Source: Chitinophagaceae bacterium
GTDB lineage: Bacteria > Bacteroidota > Bacteroidia > Chitinophagales > Chitinophagaceae
Direction of reading: 5' to 3'
Assembly: GCA_016702745.1 (NCBI GenBank)
Contig: JADJDJ010000005.1
Location: 124,001 to 188,000, forward strand
DNA: 64,000 nucleotides
Part shown: in pieces, positions 61,432-64,000 of the stretch
Numbering within the stretch: the first letter of the stretch is position 1
How the letters are laid out: every line of letters begins with the position of its first letter
Position numbers and translations under genes: made by a program
The notes under the pieces: model-generated
What the model was told of the DNA's origin: nothing
The model's database searches: none
Seen by the model: the letters and a program-made list of their open reading frames with translations, nothing else

Positions 61432-62627
61432 AGTAAAATCGGATGCGGTTTGAATTCTTTTGTCCGGTCAAAATTATACCGGTAAGTGGTCAGAATCCGG
61501 CTTCGGTTACCGGCAATGGCCTCAGCCACATTTACCATTTTGGGATTGAATTCACCAATCCACTGCATTTCACAATCCTCATAAATGGGTTTTCCCAAAA
61601 TATATTCACCGTTCACGATGCTGAGCCCCTGTACCAGTTTACAGCCTTCCACAATCAGGTAGCTATCGGCTCCTTTGCCCTGGTGTTCCGGAACAATGCC
61701 AAAAACCAGTCCGGTGAATTTTGAATTTTTCCTTGTGGCTTTTAACCAGAGAAATTTTAACTTCTGCAACAATCCAAATTTCCCGTTCAGGTACTTGAAC
61801 CATTGATTCAGGTCAGGCAGGTTGATCCACATCCCGACGGGTTCATCTTTATAATAGATGAACCAGTTGATTCTTTCATCCATTACCGGTTTCATGGACT
61901 GAAACATTTTCAATACCACTTTTTCCTCCAGTTGTTTCAATCCTCCATGGCCGGCCCAGGCCTTATTGTAAACAATGGTAAAATCCTTTACATATTTCTC
62001 CAGCTGATTTTTTCGGATATGGGCAGAGGAATAATTCGGATCGCTGGCACATTCTGCGTGGCGGTCGTAGAATTTTGGTTGTAACCGGCTGCTGGCCTTC
62101 ATGCCAAAGCAGATCTGGTTGAAATAATTTTTGAAACCGTATTGTTCAAATAAATCCACATAATAAGGCGGATTGAAATTCATGCAATACATGGGGGGCA
62201 GTTCATGACCTTTTACCACCAGTCCCCACCAGCGGTCTCTTTCTCCAAAATTCACCGGACCATCCATGGCTTCCATACCTTTTTGGAGCAGCCAGTGTTT
62301 GGCCACATCAAAAAGCATATCTGCTGCTGCCTGGTTATTGATACAGTCGAAGAATCCGATGCCTCCAACAGGCCCATCATCTCCTTTGTTCTTATATTTT
62401 TTATTGACAAAAGCGGCGATCCTGCCAATCAGCTGCCCTTTTTCATCTTTCAGTACCCACCGGGTAGCTTCTCCATACCGAAAGGTTTTGTTTTTCTCCT
62501 TGTTAAAAACATCATTGATGTCCTTATCCAGCGGGCGGATATAGGCGGGATTTTGCCGGTTCAGGCTCACATTCACCGCCAAAAATTCTTTTGCTGTGGT
62601 GGAATCATGTACTTCTGTCAATCGCAT
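61428..62627 (-). CDS. GNAT-like acyltransferase of unknown substrate
   Basis: 399 residues with no signal peptide. The N-terminal half has WVLKDEKGQLIGRIAAFVNKKY and DGPVGGIGFFDCINNQ, the strand and loop order of a GNAT fold. The C-terminal half contains GLVFGIVPEHQGKGADSYLI, which resembles the acetyl-CoA-binding V/I-x-x-x-x-Q-x-x-G-x-G/A loop (PEHQGKGAD). This two-lobed protein is common in Bacteroidota and is annotated only as a GNAT-like or hypothetical protein. The stop codon is provided by a heptamer array. Confidence 0.7.
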   Translation of the reverse strand: MRLTEVHDSTTAKEFLAVNVSLNRQNPAYIRPLDKDINDVFNKEKNKTFRYGEATRWVLKDEKGQLIGRIAAFVNKKYKNKGDDGPVGGIGFFDCINNQAAADMLFDVAKHWLLQKGMEAMDGPVNFGERDRWWGLVVKGHELPPMYCMNFNPPYYVDLFEQYGFKNYFNQICFGMKASSRLQPKFYDRHAECASDPNYSSAHIRKNQLEKYVKDFTIVYNKAWAGHGGLKQLEEKVVLKMFQSMKPVMDERINWFIYYKDEPVGMWINLPDLNQWFKYLNGKFGLLQKLKFLWLKATRKNSKFTGLVFGIVPEHQGKGADSYLIVEGCKLVQGLSIVNGEYILGKPIYEDCEMQWIGEFNPKMVNVAEAIAGNRSRILTTYRYNFDRTKEFKPHPILL

Positions 62628-62667
62628 CCTGCAAAAATAAGGAAGGAGGTGGAACCCAAAAGCTGCA

Positions 62668-63882
62668 TTAGCAATGCATATCTATAGGCAGGGTGACCTT
62701 AGCCGTTTCAAATTCCCCTTCCTGATGGTGGGAAACGCTGCCTTTGTAATACCTGATCCGGTTCCTGATGCCGGCAAAATTGAAAAGATGTTCCGTTGAA
62801 TCACTCCTGAAATCAGGATCGTCCTGTGAAAAAGAAAGGGTTAGCTCGGGGCAATGGTATTTCAAACGAATGTTTAACTGGGAAGCATTCGATGATTTCA
62901 GCAACAGGGCCAGATAATCCTGGATAATCCGGAATATGGCAATTTTATCGTTGTCTGGTATTTTTTCCAGTCCGGGACCAGTTTGGGTAAAATGAATAAG
63001 CACTGGACTGATTTTCTTAATTTCTCCGATAAATTGTTTGATCCCTTCCAGCAGTCCTACATCAGTGATAATGGCCGGATATAGTTTTACACAAAGCATG
63101 GCCAGCGTGTGTATGGCTTCGTTGGTCAGTTCACGGCTGCGGGAAATAAAGGTCTGGTTTTGCGGTTCCTCAATACTTTTTTCAATGAATAAACGGGAGG
63201 CGGTCAGGGTTTGATTGATATTATCACGAAATTCAATCATGATTTGCTGGTTGTTCTTTTCCTGCCATTCCATAATGAAACGCATTTCCCTGATCCGGTT
63301 ATTGTTTTCAAGCTCTTCCACCCGGTGGTATAATCCTTCCTGATAATTATATATCAGTACGAAAAAATAAATGGTGAGCAGCAGGGCAATAAAAAAAGTC
63401 ATGTGAAAGATCTCCTGCATTTTTTCAGGAGGAGCAATATAATTCCTGGGTGCAGAGGGGGCCGCCATCACACAAATAAACATTGAAGCCAGGCTCACCA
63501 GGGTAAAGATCCAGGTGTATACCGGTTTGCCACTTGCCCTGAAAAGGTATATATAAGCCAGTATAAAGGGGAAATAATACAGATAGGTTCCTCCCTGGTC
63601 ACCAATATGCAGGGAAATAAGGATGAAGGCCGCATTAAAAGTGATAGATGAAATCACTTTTGCCAGTAAGGTTCTTCCCTTTTTATAAATCCAGAGCGTT
63701 GATAAAAGGATAATGCCGGCAGGGCTAAGCACCCATACTGCTTCGATATCCTTATAAGGACCCCATAAACTGTAAACCACGTTGATTACTATGGCAATCA
63801 GTGCGAAGTAGATAAACCGGTTATATCCGGTCAGTACATGATGTTTCCGGATAATCTCCTTGGTTTCTTCAGAAGCTAACAT
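62668..63882 (-). CDS. Degenerate sensor-histidine-kinase-like membrane protein
   Basis: 404 residues with about six N-terminal membrane helices (about 22-185, first FIYFALIAIVINVVYSLW). A cytoplasmic linker and HisKA_3-like dimerisation helices follow (MIEFRDNINQTLTASRLFIE, about 216-235). In active relatives the helix reads LHDN; here the phosphoacceptor His position is Arg219. The ATPase-like end lacks the usual N-box Asn (QDYLALLLKSSNAS) and the Gly-rich G boxes (QDDPDFRSD; FNFAGIRNRIRYYKGS). It is therefore probably unable to autophosphorylate and may act as a regulatory partner. No response regulator gene adjoins it. Confidence 0.75.
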   Translation of the reverse strand: MLASEETKEIIRKHHVLTGYNRFIYFALIAIVINVVYSLWGPYKDIEAVWVLSPAGIILLSTLWIYKKGRTLLAKVISSITFNAAFILISLHIGDQGGTYLYYFPFILAYIYLFRASGKPVYTWIFTLVSLASMFICVMAAPSAPRNYIAPPEKMQEIFHMTFFIALLLTIYFFVLIYNYQEGLYHRVEELENNNRIREMRFIMEWQEKNNQQIMIEFRDNINQTLTASRLFIEKSIEEPQNQTFISRSRELTNEAIHTLAMLCVKLYPAIITDVGLLEGIKQFIGEIKKISPVLIHFTQTGPGLEKIPDNDKIAIFRIIQDYLALLLKSSNASQLNIRLKYHCPELTLSFSQDDPDFRSDSTEHLFNFAGIRNRIRYYKGSVSHHQEGEFETAKVTLPIDMHC

Positions 63883-64000
63883 GAATCAAAAAATAAAATC
63901 AGCAATACCTTAACCAGTGAACCGGGGAACCAGGTTCAGGAACTAAAATACAGGAAAATAATTTCCGGATGGCTGATTTTAGTTAGTCAGGAACTTGGCG

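Noticed and set aside
1..64000. tRNA, rRNA, transposase or prophage genes
   Set aside because: I looked for conserved tRNA arms, rRNA segments and DDE or integrase motifs and found none; a covariance search could still find a tRNA I missed.

Overview
The window looks like chromosome of a Bacteroidota bacterium, most likely Chitinophagaceae or a close relative (inference from gene content, not from a marker search). Signs are type IX secretion (T9SS): porT plus four proteins with T9SS-type C-terminal sorting domains. Others are a SusC/FecA-style TonB receptor with a carboxypeptidase-like N-terminal domain, a DUF1800/DUF1501 pair, Bacteroidota-type class I lanthipeptide leaders, and TAnnTTTG-type promoter boxes. 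No rRNA, tRNA, CRISPR array, transposase, integrase or prophage gene was seen.

Layout. 0-6.7 kb: the end of a T9SS cargo gene, a tandem repeat, an operon of two metal-dependent TIM-barrel hydrolases, a secreted beta/gamma-crystallin protein and a gene remnant. 7-12.8 kb: housekeeping genes (dnaB, rsmE, terC-like, pyrD, thiolase). 12.9-16.1 kb: a broken DUF1800 gene and its DUF1501 partner. 16.1-19.3 kb: a small AT-rich island of short hypothetical genes separated by at least six full copies of a ~70-120 nt hairpin repeat, and bracketed by half copies joined to heptamer arrays. 19.3-23.8 kb: a haem-motif lipoprotein and a TonB receptor locus. 24-31.3 kb: a rhodanese/ABC exporter pair divergent from a class I lanthipeptide cluster: LanC, split LanB (glutamylation and elimination parts), and two near-identical precursors separated by a hairpin. 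31.4-49.8 kb: comM/yifB, an M1 aminopeptidase, a 1111-residue repeat protein, a MutS-like ATPase, pyrC, an outer-membrane barrel, an MBOAT acyltransferase with its SGNH-like partner, porT, ubiE and engB. 50-64 kb: YkuK-like protein, secreted metalloprotease, a GbsR-type regulator operon, a flotillin/NfeD pair, PDH E2, dnaX, a GNAT-like protein and a degenerate histidine-kinase-like protein.

Three things stand out. First, the lanthipeptide cluster, whose two precursors differ only around two predicted Thr-x-x-Cys rings and which has no visible leader peptidase. Second, at least a dozen gaps, and two enzyme genes (pyrD, rsmE), contain degenerate tandem arrays with an exact 7-nt period but different word content. 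Third, the hairpin-repeat island at 16.1-19.3 kb, which has some integron-like properties but no integrase.

A caution: about fifteen frameshifts fall in otherwise conserved genes (rsmE, comM, dnaX, M1 peptidase, the LanB elimination protein and others). Most sit in homopolymer runs and can be repaired by one base. I read most of them as base-calling errors, except the DUF1800 gene, which also has an internal deletion. Disrupted but probably intact genes are listed as one CDS with the breakpoints given.
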